From positions 1 through 46,435 of IMG/VR virus record IMGVR_UViG_3300031951_000300: 46,435 nucleotides of DNA, one strand, 5' to 3'. Positions 6,593-16,019 of this stretch are shown in pieces. A model generated the notes under the pieces. That model saw only the letters and a list, made by a program, of their open reading frames with translations. It was not told the DNA's origin and did not search any database. Position 1 is the first letter of the stretch. Each line of letters opens with the position of its first letter. The DNA comes from a virus. A program made the translations under genes and the position numbers.

Positions 6593-9500
6593 TTTTTCTC
6601 TGGTATTTCGTATCCGTATAGCACATAAGCTTCTTCAGCTGGTTTTAGTGCTCGTTTAATGTTCTTGTTGGCATCAGCAATCATCTTGTAGTTTCCTTTC
6701 TTGATGCCAATGTTTGTTATTGACTTGTACATCTTCTTGATTTCATCAAGCTCTGCAAGCCTATTGTCTCTAGATGCTCCAGTTAAGTCGCTGTACTGCT
6801 CCTTCTTTGTGCGGAACTGATCCGTGAAGTAGTAGAACTGAACTGGGATGTTGTACTCGTAGTCACGGATAACTGCACGAGAAGCAACTCGTCCAACAGC
6901 ATCAAGTGGACTGTACTTATCAGCCTCAGCCTCAAGACGTTTTTGCTCATCGCGGTACGATGATGCAATGAACGGAGGAATGATCAATGACTTTAATGTG
7001 TGACCACCATACTTGTAGCCCTTAGTTAGGGGATCGTCATAGCTGTTGGTGATATCCCTTCCGTAAAAGTCCTTGTTTTCCGCAAGATTAGTTAAGAACG
7101 AGATACCCATATTAGGCTGAAGTAGGTCAACAATATACGATGGGAAAGATAATGGGTCTGTAGTTAAATCAAAGAAGCTTCCATATGGATCTTCCATAGA
7201 GTAGTCATAGACTGTTGCAATACCTTCCTTACTAACCTTAGTAGGTATAATGCTGTGGCCCTCCATCCAGTTTGGGCGGTTATTCTTGATGTCCTCCTCG
7301 AGCTCATCATCATCTCCAAGTGCAAGAGATGCTAAGATGGAGGTTATCGCTAAACGAGCTCCAAGAATTGCAGCAGACCCAGCAAGGCGACGAGATCCAG
7401 CTTTAATGTACTCAGCCTTTTGTTCTGGAGTCAAAGTCTTATCGGTCATACCCTTCATAAGGTCCTTCCGTCCGTTGAGTATATTGGTGCCAAAACTACG
7501 AAGAGATTCAAACTCAAAAGATAGGAAGTCTCCTGCTGGAAGCTTTGCAAGTGAGGCATACCACTTTGGAAGTCTTGAGAACGTTGGCGTGTTCTGCTTC
7601 ACGAACTCAGCTGCCTCAGAGTGGACCTTATTCTTTTGAGCCTCAGTAAGTGAGTCGTATGGCTTCCCGTACATCTTCTTTGCAAATGATTGAATCTCAG
7701 AGCGGAAGATTACTAGCTTAGTGTAGTCGTCAATGGCTGCATACTTCTGACCTATTACAGAGTCAAAGTTTTTAATTAGATTTCTTGCCCTGTCAACATA
7801 GCCATTGTAGTCCTTATCGTTTCCAGTTAAAGTTCTAGAGTAGATAGCGTTTGTGAATCCCAAAAGATTGGCGTTAACGTCCTGAGCAAGCAAACCATTA
7901 TTAGCCATAATCTTGCGCAAATCTTCTGTTTCCTGGTCCGTCTCTCCTGTTGCAAATAACTCAGCACGACGCTTAATATCCCTTACGAGACTAGGGTTAA
8001 TCACTCCGTTTGCTGCCATAGTATACCAGCCACCAGTAAGGTTTTTACGCCAAGAAGGAAGGTTATATATAACCTTAGACTTACGAGCAAGTTGAAGGGT
8101 TGTTAGGTATCCACTCATCCATATATTATCGGATTCATAGATGTTCTGATTTGTTATTGCCTCGTACACATCACGGTGAACGAATCGCCCATTAAGGGGC
8201 GAGAACTTATCCTTTACCTCTTTGTATTCACCAGTTGACTTCTCAGCGTCCGTCACCTCGTTCTTGATGAACTGGGTGCCGCCAAGTGATTCGCTTATCG
8301 CGTAGAGCATATGGCCCTTGTACTTGATGTTTGACAGGGCAATAGTGGTGTCAATAAATCGAATGATTGGGTCACGCTCCTTTCCTAGCAAATTTTGAAT
8401 TGTCTCAGGCAATTCCTTGCGACGCAGGAACTGTTCGCTAGGTAGTTTTATTCCAGATGGACTTACAATTCCAAGCTTTTTAAAGTCGCTTCCATTACGA
8501 ATCTTTTCAATGTCGGCAATGTAGTCGTCGATAACTTTTGTTGCTTGAGCAAGTGTTTCATCGTGAAGAAGCTCAAAGAAATCGTCAGCCTCACTCTCGG
8601 TTAGGCCAGATAACTTTGTAAGTTGTCCAATACTCTTTGCGCGTAATATCTCATACTCATAAGCAATAGCGTCACGACGTGCAGCATTTGATGGCTTGAA
8701 GTTCTTATCCTTCCAAAAACGATAACTGCCACGCATATATTGACCAAAGTTCTTAACAATTATGTTAACGGTTTCCTCTGGCATCGCGTGAAACTCTGGG
8801 CTGTTTACGAACTCCTCGGCAAACGAATCAATGTAGTTACGCATTGCATTTGCCTGTCCAAATATCAGACTTCCATTGGGTTTAGACTCTAGTATTGTTT
8901 GATTCTCTGGAGTAAGTTTTTTATCAAAGATGTCACCCACTAGGTCAATAGTCTGAACATCTGCTTTCTTGAGTAGTTTATTCAGACTTTTTGTAAACTT
9001 TGTAATCTGAATACCTTCTTCAGCTATCTGAGAACTCATACGCTCCTTAAATACGCGAATTTGCTTCTGAGTATCGCTCCAAACAAACGTCTTGGCTGTA
9101 TTAACAGCCCGTTGCTTAAATGATAGCTGTTCCTTGTCTAGGATTTCCTCACGTACATCGCGAGAAGATGACTCTTTAATGTCAAGTTCTCCAACTGGCG
9201 CAGTCAGACTTCGACGACCAGCGGCATAGAATGATTGACTTTTCTTAACCTTACCACGAAGATCTGGGAATATTTCAGTGATGTCAATATATGAAGGAGC
9301 AAAGCCATCATTTTTACCAGCCAAGATGTATGGGTAAGATACGTGCGCATCAACTTGATTTCCGATGTACTTAAGTGTGTAAGTAATCTTGTCTGACTTC
9401 TTCTTAACTCCTTCTTTTGGTAGGTCTTTATGAACTGAATCAGTGGTATAGATTACTGGAGTTTTATCCGGGCTTACGAACTTAATCACATCACCAAGCT

Positions 9501-12500
9501 CAGCATTGCTGAATACCTGCTCAGTAATTCCATCTTCAATCTCTTTTACCGTAGGTACTCCATACTTTCCGTGAAGAACCTTGTGTGTTTCACGGGTAGA
9601 CTTAGTAATCTTAGATGGTTTTGCCTGAAGAAGATAAGCGTTAAACAAGCCACGAGTTCCAAAGCTATCCCACTCCCCAAGTAGAATCTTGTCTCTCCAT
9701 TCAGAAAGAGTAGTAATTTCGTCAAGCATTGGACGAATTTTTTGTGCAGCTTTTACTCGGTCCGTAGTAACGGATGTCCCATCTGGTTTCTTCTTTACTT
9801 CTGTCTTTTCAGAAAGTTCTACAACAGATTGCTTAATAGCTCCAAGAATTTCATCTTCAGCATCTTTACGTGCTGCCTCAAATTCTGGTCCTTTTTTCTT
9901 TCCTGTCTGCTGTTCGGCGTACAATGCTGGGGCCGTAGATACAACGCCATTAACATCATCAAACATTTCATACAATACATCAAGATTACCTAGGTGTCCA
10001 GTCTGTGTGTTCTGCATTGCAACAGGAATCAAGTCACCTTCTTTACGTAAGTATTCGCTCAACTTACGCGCAGCCATATCTTCATTGGTAAAGGCTAGTA
10101 CAGATACCTTAACTCCGTCATCTTCAAACTTTACACCTTCAAGTTGCGAATAGCCAAATCCACCCATAAGGTTTCGATTGCTTTCCTTACCAGTAACTTT
10201 GTTACTCAGTGTAGACTTACCAACTCGGGTATTATCGTAGAAAACAGCAAATGGAATCTTGCGTCCAGCAAGAGACTTTAGGTTCGCAATGTTGTTCTTT
10301 AACCAGCTCGGAGCTTTCTCCTCGTCAAATCGAGAAGCTGACTCGCTAAGGTCAGGCATAACAACGGGCTCAGCAGGAGTGTAGCTTCCCTCCTCTGCAA
10401 TCTCCTCAAGAGACTTCTCTGTTGAAGACTCAAACAACGCACCAGAGAATGAGTTCATAAAGTCAATAAACTCACCACGAGTATTAATCTTAACACCTGG
10501 AGCAATCTTAGCAATGAAGTTGTTAAGCCACTGGATCAGCTTGTCCATTGTAGACTTGCTAATCTTATCTCCACTGGTGGATAGGAATCCAGCTGTTTGA
10601 GCTAAGAACTCTTCTGGCGTTTCTTCAGCGGTGTAATACCCTGACTTAGTAAACGATTCAACAGCATCAGCAAGCAGTTGATCCTGCTCGCTTCCGCTAC
10701 GTAAGACCCTAACAATTCCATTGTAGAAGTCAGTAGCTACTTTCTCACGAACCTTTTGTCCGCCCTTGGCAAACCTATTTACAAAGGCTGCGTGGAACAC
10801 CTCGTGGAAGGGAACCTCTGAGGTCATATCCTCGAGGTTCAGATGTATCTCATTAGCAGACGGGATAAACCTACCTGACTCCACACCAGCGTCAACAGAT
10901 CCGCTCTTAGACACCTCGTCCATAGCGTCGTTAAATTCCTTTCTGCTGTTGTGTACTACTATCTTTGTAGGAAGTCCTAATTTTTTTGCTAGCCTTTCAG
11001 CACCAGATACAGCCTCAGTTACCTGCTCGCCACTTAAGCCCTTCTTGTTCTTTATAGGCTCTTGTTCTACAACCTGTTCAGTAATCTCTTCAGCTACTAC
11101 AGCCTCCGTGATTGGGGCTTCGGTTTTAGCTAGAAACTCTTGGTTTCTAGCTATCGCTTGTTCGACTTGCTTATAAAGCTCTGTCCCAGTCTGTCCCTGT
11201 TGTACGAGAGTTTCTTGAATCCTGCTAAAAATTCCCTCCCTTTCTCTCGGTCCGATATATTTTGAGTCGATGGCTCGGATGTCTCTTTTTTCATAACTAA
11301 TGTTTTTTCGTTCTAAAGATTTAGCAAATTTACCAACATTATCCATAAAATCACCATCAGCACCCTTAGAAAAATCTAAAAATGTAATGGTGTTGTTTGA
11401 GTCGTTGATTGTAAAGTCGTAAATATCGTTTTCCTTGAGTGCTTCAATTGCTCCGTCAACATCTGATACACTGATAGTTAACTCATCAATATTGTGGGTT
11501 TCGCTGTCTGGCTCTACATAAGTAGCGGCAATAGTTGCCTCTTGAGTTTCTGGCGATGAAGTGGCTAGAAACGCAGCGTAGTTCTGTACGTCTTCGGGAG
11601 TTCCCTTGACTCGAATGATATTGGATACCTCTACAATTTTATCTCCAGCTTCGTTAACGAATCCTCCAATGGATTCGTCGACCCCATCAATCTCTACGTT
11701 AAATAGTGGGGCAGACAGACGAATAGACTCTATATTTCTTACATATGGATCGCCCTGCCTTATGTCACGAGCCTCCCCAACGTTGTTGACTTTGGTGTCG
11801 TAGAACGGAGCAGCAAATACTGTTGCCTCGATTGGGGCTATTACTTCTGTCTCGGCTGTGGCTTCAGCCCCTTCTTCGATAGGTACTTGAAGAACTCCAC
11901 CTGCTTCAGGCGTTTCTTGGCTTGCTCCTTCGATAGGTTGGACTTCGACAGGGGCTTCCCCTTCGACGACAGGACTTGGTATCCCTGCTTCTTCTTGAGT
12001 ATCATATTTAGTTTTTAGATTGTTTAACTTTTGAATGGCGGCAAGAGATTCTTTTTTGAGTTGCTGTTTACCCTCTTCTGTCTTTACAATAGTATTTTTT
12101 TTCCTGATTGAACTAATTTCGTCTTGAATACCCTTGAGCACCACGCGATCTTCTTCGCTCATACGAGCAACTAAATTATCATCCTTCGCTTTAAAATCAT
12201 TAATCGCCTGACGAGTCTCTTGTTCTTTTCTAGACAGTATTTCTCTTTCTTCCTCGGCAATGTCTGGTCGGCTTTTTGCCTGTTGTGTTTTATTCAAATC
12301 TTTTTTTAAGTCCTGAATCTTAGCTTCATTTTCTGGATCTACAATAGCACCACTGCCGCGACTTAATAAATAAATGCTGCCACCAAGAGTTCCACCATAG
12401 ATTGCACTTTCTGCAATCTCAATAGGGTTGAACTCCTCGCCTGCAATAATCTTTCCAAGGGTCTGCTGGGCTACACTGGTAAGAAGTTCTTCTGTTCCTT

Positions 12501-13602
12501 CTTCCATTACTCCACGCACTCCTTTCGGTAGTGCGCCAAACATCATATCTCCAAGCTCTTTCTTGGTTAGGCTTTCTACGCCTTCTTTACCAAGTGCTTT
12601 CCGCAGCATATTGATATCACCAAGGAACAATCGTTCTGCCATATATTCTGCAGAGCCAATACCAATACCAAGAATCATCTTTTCAGCCTCGGAGAGATCA
12701 GATCTATCTTCGTATAGTGAGTATCCTCCACCTGCTGCAGATATACCCATAAGCGGAAGAGCTATTGGTGCAGCCACTGCTTGAAGTGCATATTGCGGTA
12801 GCTGTTGTACCAATGTAGAACCAAGCATAGCAAGTGAAGCTTTGATGTTTCCATCAAGGGCATTGTTAAGCATACCATTGCCTATCTCTTGTTCGCTAAG
12901 TCCGTAATCAATAAGAGCGTCACGGCTTCTTGTGGCTGCGCCATCTAGAAAGAAATCAGCGAGTTCGCTGTCCTTTCCAGTGATCATTTCGTTGAACTTC
13001 AATATGCCGCCAATAAGAGCGTTTGTTCCTGCAGCCACCTCACTAAGTACAGGTATGGTAATCTTTTCTCCAAGCTTAGCTTTGCGGGCCTCTTCTTGCT
13101 TGATTAGGTCGTTGATGTATTCGGTTGCACCCTTCTTCAGCGTAGGAACAACAGCAAAGTCAATTTGGCCATTTTGAGCTACTGGATTCTGAGGAAGCGA
13201 CGACACCATAGGGTCGTCGGACATAGACCGATACGTGGTGTAGGCATTGGCAAAAGCCTGCTTGTCTTCAATCTTGTTTAGGTCACCACCAGTCTTAGCG
13301 ACAGCAGTGTATACCTGAGCCGCTGCAGCGTCAGAGATAGCCTTTTTCTTCTGCTGTATAGCAGCATCATCAAAGCCTATCTGTACTCGCTCGCTACCTA
13401 ATGATTCCGATACAGATGGTCGTAGATCCAATGGAGAACTTGACTCCCCTAAATCGCTTGGACTTTTTTTTTTAATATAGGAATCTGCGGACATTATTCC
13501 GCCATCATCAAGACCATTCTGCTTTAAGGCTGAAATAATTTGTCCAGGACTACGACCAGCAGCTATTGCGCGATCGATTAAAGATTGTAGCTCTTCGTTC
13601 AT
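6589..13602 (-). CDS. Giant internal virion / polyvalent protein with HExxH metallopeptidase motif
   Basis: At 2337 aa this is the largest gene in the window. N-terminal residues ~1-140 are polar. Hydrophobic stretches occur at ~255-300 (ALQAVAAPIALPLMGISAAGG) and ~395-410. A charged coiled-coil region (~420-540) leads into a Glu/Pro/Ala-rich linker (~540-600). At 933-937 HEVFH sits in VPFHEVFHAAF, with a possible third zinc ligand near residue 995 (TPEEFLAQ), as in phage polyvalent metallopeptidases. The C-terminal third is long and helical and contains RLAGSAAILGARLAITSILA and MGISFLTNLAENKDFYG segments that may enter membranes. Size, position after the tail-hub and internal-protein genes, and composition fit a protein stored in the capsid and ejected with DNA. 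It starts five bases after a TATCTTTG box. Confidence 0.7.
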   Translation of the reverse strand: MNEELQSLIDRAIAAGRSPGQIISALKQNGLDDGGIMSADSYIKKKSPSDLGESSSPLDLRPSVSESLGSERVQIGFDDAAIQQKKKAISDAAAAQVYTAVAKTGGDLNKIEDKQAFANAYTTYRSMSDDPMVSSLPQNPVAQNGQIDFAVVPTLKKGATEYINDLIKQEEARKAKLGEKITIPVLSEVAAGTNALIGGILKFNEMITGKDSELADFFLDGAATRSRDALIDYGLSEQEIGNGMLNNALDGNIKASLAMLGSTLVQQLPQYALQAVAAPIALPLMGISAAGGGYSLYEDRSDLSEAEKMILGIGIGSAEYMAERLFLGDINMLRKALGKEGVESLTKKELGDMMFGALPKGVRGVMEEGTEELLTSVAQQTLGKIIAGEEFNPIEIAESAIYGGTLGGSIYLLSRGSGAIVDPENEAKIQDLKKDLNKTQQAKSRPDIAEEEREILSRKEQETRQAINDFKAKDDNLVARMSEEDRVVLKGIQDEISSIRKKNTIVKTEEGKQQLKKESLAAIQKLNNLKTKYDTQEEAGIPSPVVEGEAPVEVQPIEGASQETPEAGGVLQVPIEEGAEATAETEVIAPIEATVFAAPFYDTKVNNVGEARDIRQGDPYVRNIESIRLSAPLFNVEIDGVDESIGGFVNEAGDKIVEVSNIIRVKGTPEDVQNYAAFLATSSPETQEATIAATYVEPDSETHNIDELTISVSDVDGAIEALKENDIYDFTINDSNNTITFLDFSKGADGDFMDNVGKFAKSLERKNISYEKRDIRAIDSKYIGPREREGIFSRIQETLVQQGQTGTELYKQVEQAIARNQEFLAKTEAPITEAVVAEEITEQVVEQEPIKNKKGLSGEQVTEAVSGAERLAKKLGLPTKIVVHNSRKEFNDAMDEVSKSGSVDAGVESGRFIPSANEIHLNLEDMTSEVPFHEVFHAAFVNRFAKGGQKVREKVATDFYNGIVRVLRSGSEQDQLLADAVESFTKSGYYTAEETPEEFLAQTAGFLSTSGDKISKSTMDKLIQWLNNFIAKIAPGVKINTRGEFIDFMNSFSGALFESSTEKSLEEIAEEGSYTPAEPVVMPDLSESASRFDEEKAPSWLKNNIANLKSLAGRKIPFAVFYDNTRVGKSTLSNKVTGKESNRNLMGGFGYSQLEGVKFEDDGVKVSVLAFTNEDMAARKLSEYLRKEGDLIPVAMQNTQTGHLGNLDVLYEMFDDVNGVVSTAPALYAEQQTGKKKGPEFEAARKDAEDEILGAIKQSVVELSEKTEVKKKPDGTSVTTDRVKAAQKIRPMLDEITTLSEWRDKILLGEWDSFGTRGLFNAYLLQAKPSKITKSTRETHKVLHGKYGVPTVKEIEDGITEQVFSNAELGDVIKFVSPDKTPVIYTTDSVHKDLPKEGVKKKSDKITYTLKYIGNQVDAHVSYPYILAGKNDGFAPSYIDITEIFPDLRGKVKKSQSFYAAGRRSLTAPVGELDIKESSSRDVREEILDKEQLSFKQRAVNTAKTFVWSDTQKQIRVFKERMSSQIAEEGIQITKFTKSLNKLLKKADVQTIDLVGDIFDKKLTPENQTILESKPNGSLIFGQANAMRNYIDSFAEEFVNSPEFHAMPEETVNIIVKNFGQYMRGSYRFWKDKNFKPSNAARRDAIAYEYEILRAKSIGQLTKLSGLTESEADDFFELLHDETLAQATKVIDDYIADIEKIRNGSDFKKLGIVSPSGIKLPSEQFLRRKELPETIQNLLGKERDPIIRFIDTTIALSNIKYKGHMLYAISESLGGTQFIKNEVTDAEKSTGEYKEVKDKFSPLNGRFVHRDVYEAITNQNIYESDNIWMSGYLTTLQLARKSKVIYNLPSWRKNLTGGWYTMAANGVINPSLVRDIKRRAELFATGETDQETEDLRKIMANNGLLAQDVNANLLGFTNAIYSRTLTGNDKDYNGYVDRARNLIKNFDSVIGQKYAAIDDYTKLVIFRSEIQSFAKKMYGKPYDSLTEAQKNKVHSEAAEFVKQNTPTFSRLPKWYASLAKLPAGDFLSFEFESLRSFGTNILNGRKDLMKGMTDKTLTPEQKAEYIKAGSRRLAGSAAILGARLAITSILASLALGDDDELEEDIKNNRPNWMEGHSIIPTKVSKEGIATVYDYSMEDPYGSFFDLTTDPLSFPSYIVDLLQPNMGISFLTNLAENKDFYGRDITNSYDDPLTKGYKYGGHTLKSLIIPPFIASSYRDEQKRLEAEADKYSPLDAVGRVASRAVIRDYEYNIPVQFYYFTDQFRTKKEQYSDLTGASRDNRLAELDEIKKMYKSITNIGIKKGNYKMIADANKNIKRALKPAEEAYVLYGYEIPEKK

Positions 13603-13607
13603 TATGA

Positions 13608-13615
13608 CAAAGATA
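13608..13615 (-). promoter_or_regulatory. -7 box TATCTTTG in front of the giant protein gene
   Basis: The - strand reads TATCTTTG, then five bases, then ATG. It lies in the 17-base gap between two late genes. No TTG is found at the usual 19-21 bases upstream. The surrounding TAATTAGTA(T/C)CTTTGT sequence is repeated before the gene at 16003. Confidence 0.5.
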
Positions 13616-13619
13616 CTAA

Positions 13620-15035
13620 TTACTTTTTGTCAATAATGGTGATACCTGGAATGGTAGGTATTCTAGGTTTAGCGAATTGACTTTCTCCAAACATTTCAGA
13701 AGACCAAACCTCTCCACCTTGTGGTGTCTGTTCTTCTATTATCCCAAGTGATTCCATTGCGCCAGTTACATCAAACTGTCCAGACGCTGCAGATTGTGCA
13801 GAACCCCGTTGTTGAACTTGAGACGAAGGAAGAGCCTTGAAGTAACTATCTGATAGTCCATCGGTAGCAGAACGTAAAAGACTTAAGTCGGATGATGTGG
13901 CTTTACGGCCCTTCTCTTGAAAAGCATCAAACTTATTGCCTTCACCATCAATTCTCTCAACCTTTACGTTTTCAATTACGTATGGTTCACCATTAAGTTT
14001 TCCAAACTTTACAATTTGACCACCCTTTGACCTTACTGGTGCGAAATCAATTGGGACCATAAATCCATTTGCTATATTACTACCTCCAACCTTTTGCACG
14101 TATGGAGCTGGATCAATACCAAAATACTTATTTTTACGCTGATTTTCAGTTGCCTTTTGATTAAGCTTAGCAATCTCAATTGCAATCTTCTGATCATTTA
14201 TAGCCTTATCGTACTCTGAAACTCCACGTTCAGGAATCTTCTTTAAGAAAGCGTTAATGGCTTTGTTGTTATAGTCTACAATCAATCCATCTTTTAGTGG
14301 AGCAAATCCTTCTGAATCGATGATGTCTAAGTCTGCTCGGCTTGTGATTTGACCGTTACGTCCTATCTTGCCCTGAGACACTCCCTCAAATACAACAGCA
14401 TTTTTTAACTGTGCTGGGTCAATGTTTCTAGCAAGAAGATATTCTGATGCCCATTTCCCGGCTTTTGCTTGGTCAATGGTTCCATCACGCTTGATATAAT
14501 CATTCTTATTGCGTTCAAATGTTGCAACCATTTCATCAGCAATTTGATTAGGGCTCTGCATATCGTACTTGTAGCGAGGCAGTAGGGTAAACGGGTTTGA
14601 AGCTAGCGACATAATCTGATTAGCATCACGCTTAGTGGTGCGCTCGGAATCAAATAATTCAATAGCATTTTTTCCGCCCAAGTCAAACTGGTCTGGATTG
14701 GTATTATATGCAGACCACTGCTGTCGGTAGTTGTCAGCAATAAACTGAGCTGTTCCTGCTATCTCATTATACCCAGCATTAGCCTCACGAACCTTACGTC
14801 GTAGGTCTATATTGTCTGGATCTCGAGCAAGCTCTTTAAGTGAGTTCTCTACCGCACCATAGGCTGTCTGAACAGCCTCTCTGTCCCCATCAAGATATGT
14901 TCCTGACTTCTTCGTGAACTGAGAGGACCAATCGTCAAACTGAAGCTGCTTCTGGCGCTCACGCTCATTGAGGTTGTACTGGAGCTCCGCAAAGTTTGGC
15001 AGCTGAATTACGCCACTCGGGATAAGTTTAGCCAT
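13620..15035 (-). CDS. Internal virion (cargo) protein, 471 aa
   Basis: I do not recognise a specific family. The protein is highly charged and helical in its first 200 residues (FAELQYNLNERERQKQLQFD, then NSLKELARDPDNIDLRRKVREA). It has a mixed middle and a Gln/Ser-rich C-terminal part (SSQVQQRGSAQSAASGQ). There is no signal peptide or membrane helix. It is coupled to the gene upstream by a TAATG overlap and followed by the giant ejected protein. It lies in the interval where podoviruses and crAss-like phages encode proteins packed inside the capsid or tail and ejected into the host. Confidence 0.55.
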   Translation of the reverse strand: MAKLIPSGVIQLPNFAELQYNLNERERQKQLQFDDWSSQFTKKSGTYLDGDREAVQTAYGAVENSLKELARDPDNIDLRRKVREANAGYNEIAGTAQFIADNYRQQWSAYNTNPDQFDLGGKNAIELFDSERTTKRDANQIMSLASNPFTLLPRYKYDMQSPNQIADEMVATFERNKNDYIKRDGTIDQAKAGKWASEYLLARNIDPAQLKNAVVFEGVSQGKIGRNGQITSRADLDIIDSEGFAPLKDGLIVDYNNKAINAFLKKIPERGVSEYDKAINDQKIAIEIAKLNQKATENQRKNKYFGIDPAPYVQKVGGSNIANGFMVPIDFAPVRSKGGQIVKFGKLNGEPYVIENVKVERIDGEGNKFDAFQEKGRKATSSDLSLLRSATDGLSDSYFKALPSSQVQQRGSAQSAASGQFDVTGAMESLGIIEEQTPQGGEVWSSEMFGESQFAKPRIPTIPGITIIDKK

Positions 15036-16003
15036 TATTTTTGCTTATTGAATTTCTTTAACAGCTGACGGAAGTAAGCACTTTCTTTGCTGAGCTTTTG
15101 CTGTTGGGCTGGGTTTAGGATAACCTCTCCGCCTGTCATCTCGCCAATCTTCTGACCTTTCTTTACGATGTCAATTGGGTTGGTCTTGTGGTCAAACTTA
15201 CCGCCTGTAACCATACCTCCCTGCTCAAGCTTTCTAGGTCTTTTATTTCCCATAGAAGGCATATATTCGTCCGCTGTTTCAAAAATGCCTCTATCGAATA
15301 AACTTTGTTCTTCATCTAATTGATCTTGTAAATCGGTAATGTTTAGATCAATAAGAGCACGATCACCAACTGTTCCTCTTAAAGAAGCAAGGGTTTCATT
15401 TCTAGCTATGGCCTCAGCGCTAAGTGGAGTTTCAGCAACAGGAGCAATCTTAGCGGGTTTTTTAGACGCTAATTGAGCGCCATATACACCTGCAGAGCCA
15501 ATCTGACCTACACCACCCGCGATGTTCTGGAGGCCGCCCTCAATGGCGGCCTGAGCAGCGCCACGCTCCATCATCTCGCGATTTATCTCACGACCAATCT
15601 CGCGCTCAGCGCCCTGTGCTGCAAAGCCAAGGGCTTCCATAGTCTGGGCTTGACGCTGACCTAAGATATCTAATGCACCAGCATCTGATGCTCTAACCAT
15701 ACCTGGCAACGCTCCGACAACAGCACGACCACCAGCACTTTGAGCGGCAGCGATTCCTGTGGCTATAGAGCGGTTAAGCTCCTCAAGGCGCTTTTGCTCT
15801 AGCTCAGCATTGCGAGCCTGCTTTAGCATATCCGCGTACTCAGAAGGACGAGCTGTTGAAGCCTCTTTAATCCTGCTCGCAGCAGACTGACCAGCCAACA
15901 TTTGTCCTAGCCCTAAAAGGGATTGGCCTGCGCCTAATGCTCCGGATAGAACAAGTCCTCCAGCTACATATTTTTTTGGTTCTTTACTCTTCTTTGATCG
16001 CAT
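15035..16003 (-). CDS. Internal virion protein with hydrophobic N-terminus and GG-motif tail
   Basis: The 322-aa protein starts basic (MRSKKSKEPKK) and continues with a Gly/Ala/Leu-rich stretch (GGLVLSGALGAGQSLLGLG) that could insert into membranes. A long helical Ala/Glu/Arg-rich region follows (about 50-170). The C-terminus contains EQGGMVTGGKFDHKTNPIDI and MTGGEVILNPAQQ, a Gly-Gly motif of the kind seen at the ends of phage tape-measure and ejection proteins. Location after the tail hub and the amphipathic character suggest a DNA-ejection protein. The start is ATG 16003, four bases after a TACCTTTG box. Confidence 0.6.
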   Translation of the reverse strand: MRSKKSKEPKKYVAGGLVLSGALGAGQSLLGLGQMLAGQSAASRIKEASTARPSEYADMLKQARNAELEQKRLEELNRSIATGIAAAQSAGGRAVVGALPGMVRASDAGALDILGQRQAQTMEALGFAAQGAEREIGREINREMMERGAAQAAIEGGLQNIAGGVGQIGSAGVYGAQLASKKPAKIAPVAETPLSAEAIARNETLASLRGTVGDRALIDLNITDLQDQLDEEQSLFDRGIFETADEYMPSMGNKRPRKLEQGGMVTGGKFDHKTNPIDIVKKGQKIGEMTGGEVILNPAQQQKLSKESAYFRQLLKKFNKQK

Positions 16004-16007
16004 ATTA

Positions 16008-16015
16008 CAAAGGTA
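16008..16015 (-). promoter_or_regulatory. -7 box TACCTTTG in front of the internal virion genes
   Basis: TACCTTTG on the - strand ends four bases before the ATG at 16003. No -33 TTG at the normal distance. It has the same layout as the box at 13608-13615. Confidence 0.5.
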
Positions 16016-16019
16016 CTAA

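Noticed and set aside
9689-10153. 154-aa + strand frame
   Set aside because: Antisense to the giant protein, Ser/Phe-rich composition typical of a shadow frame.
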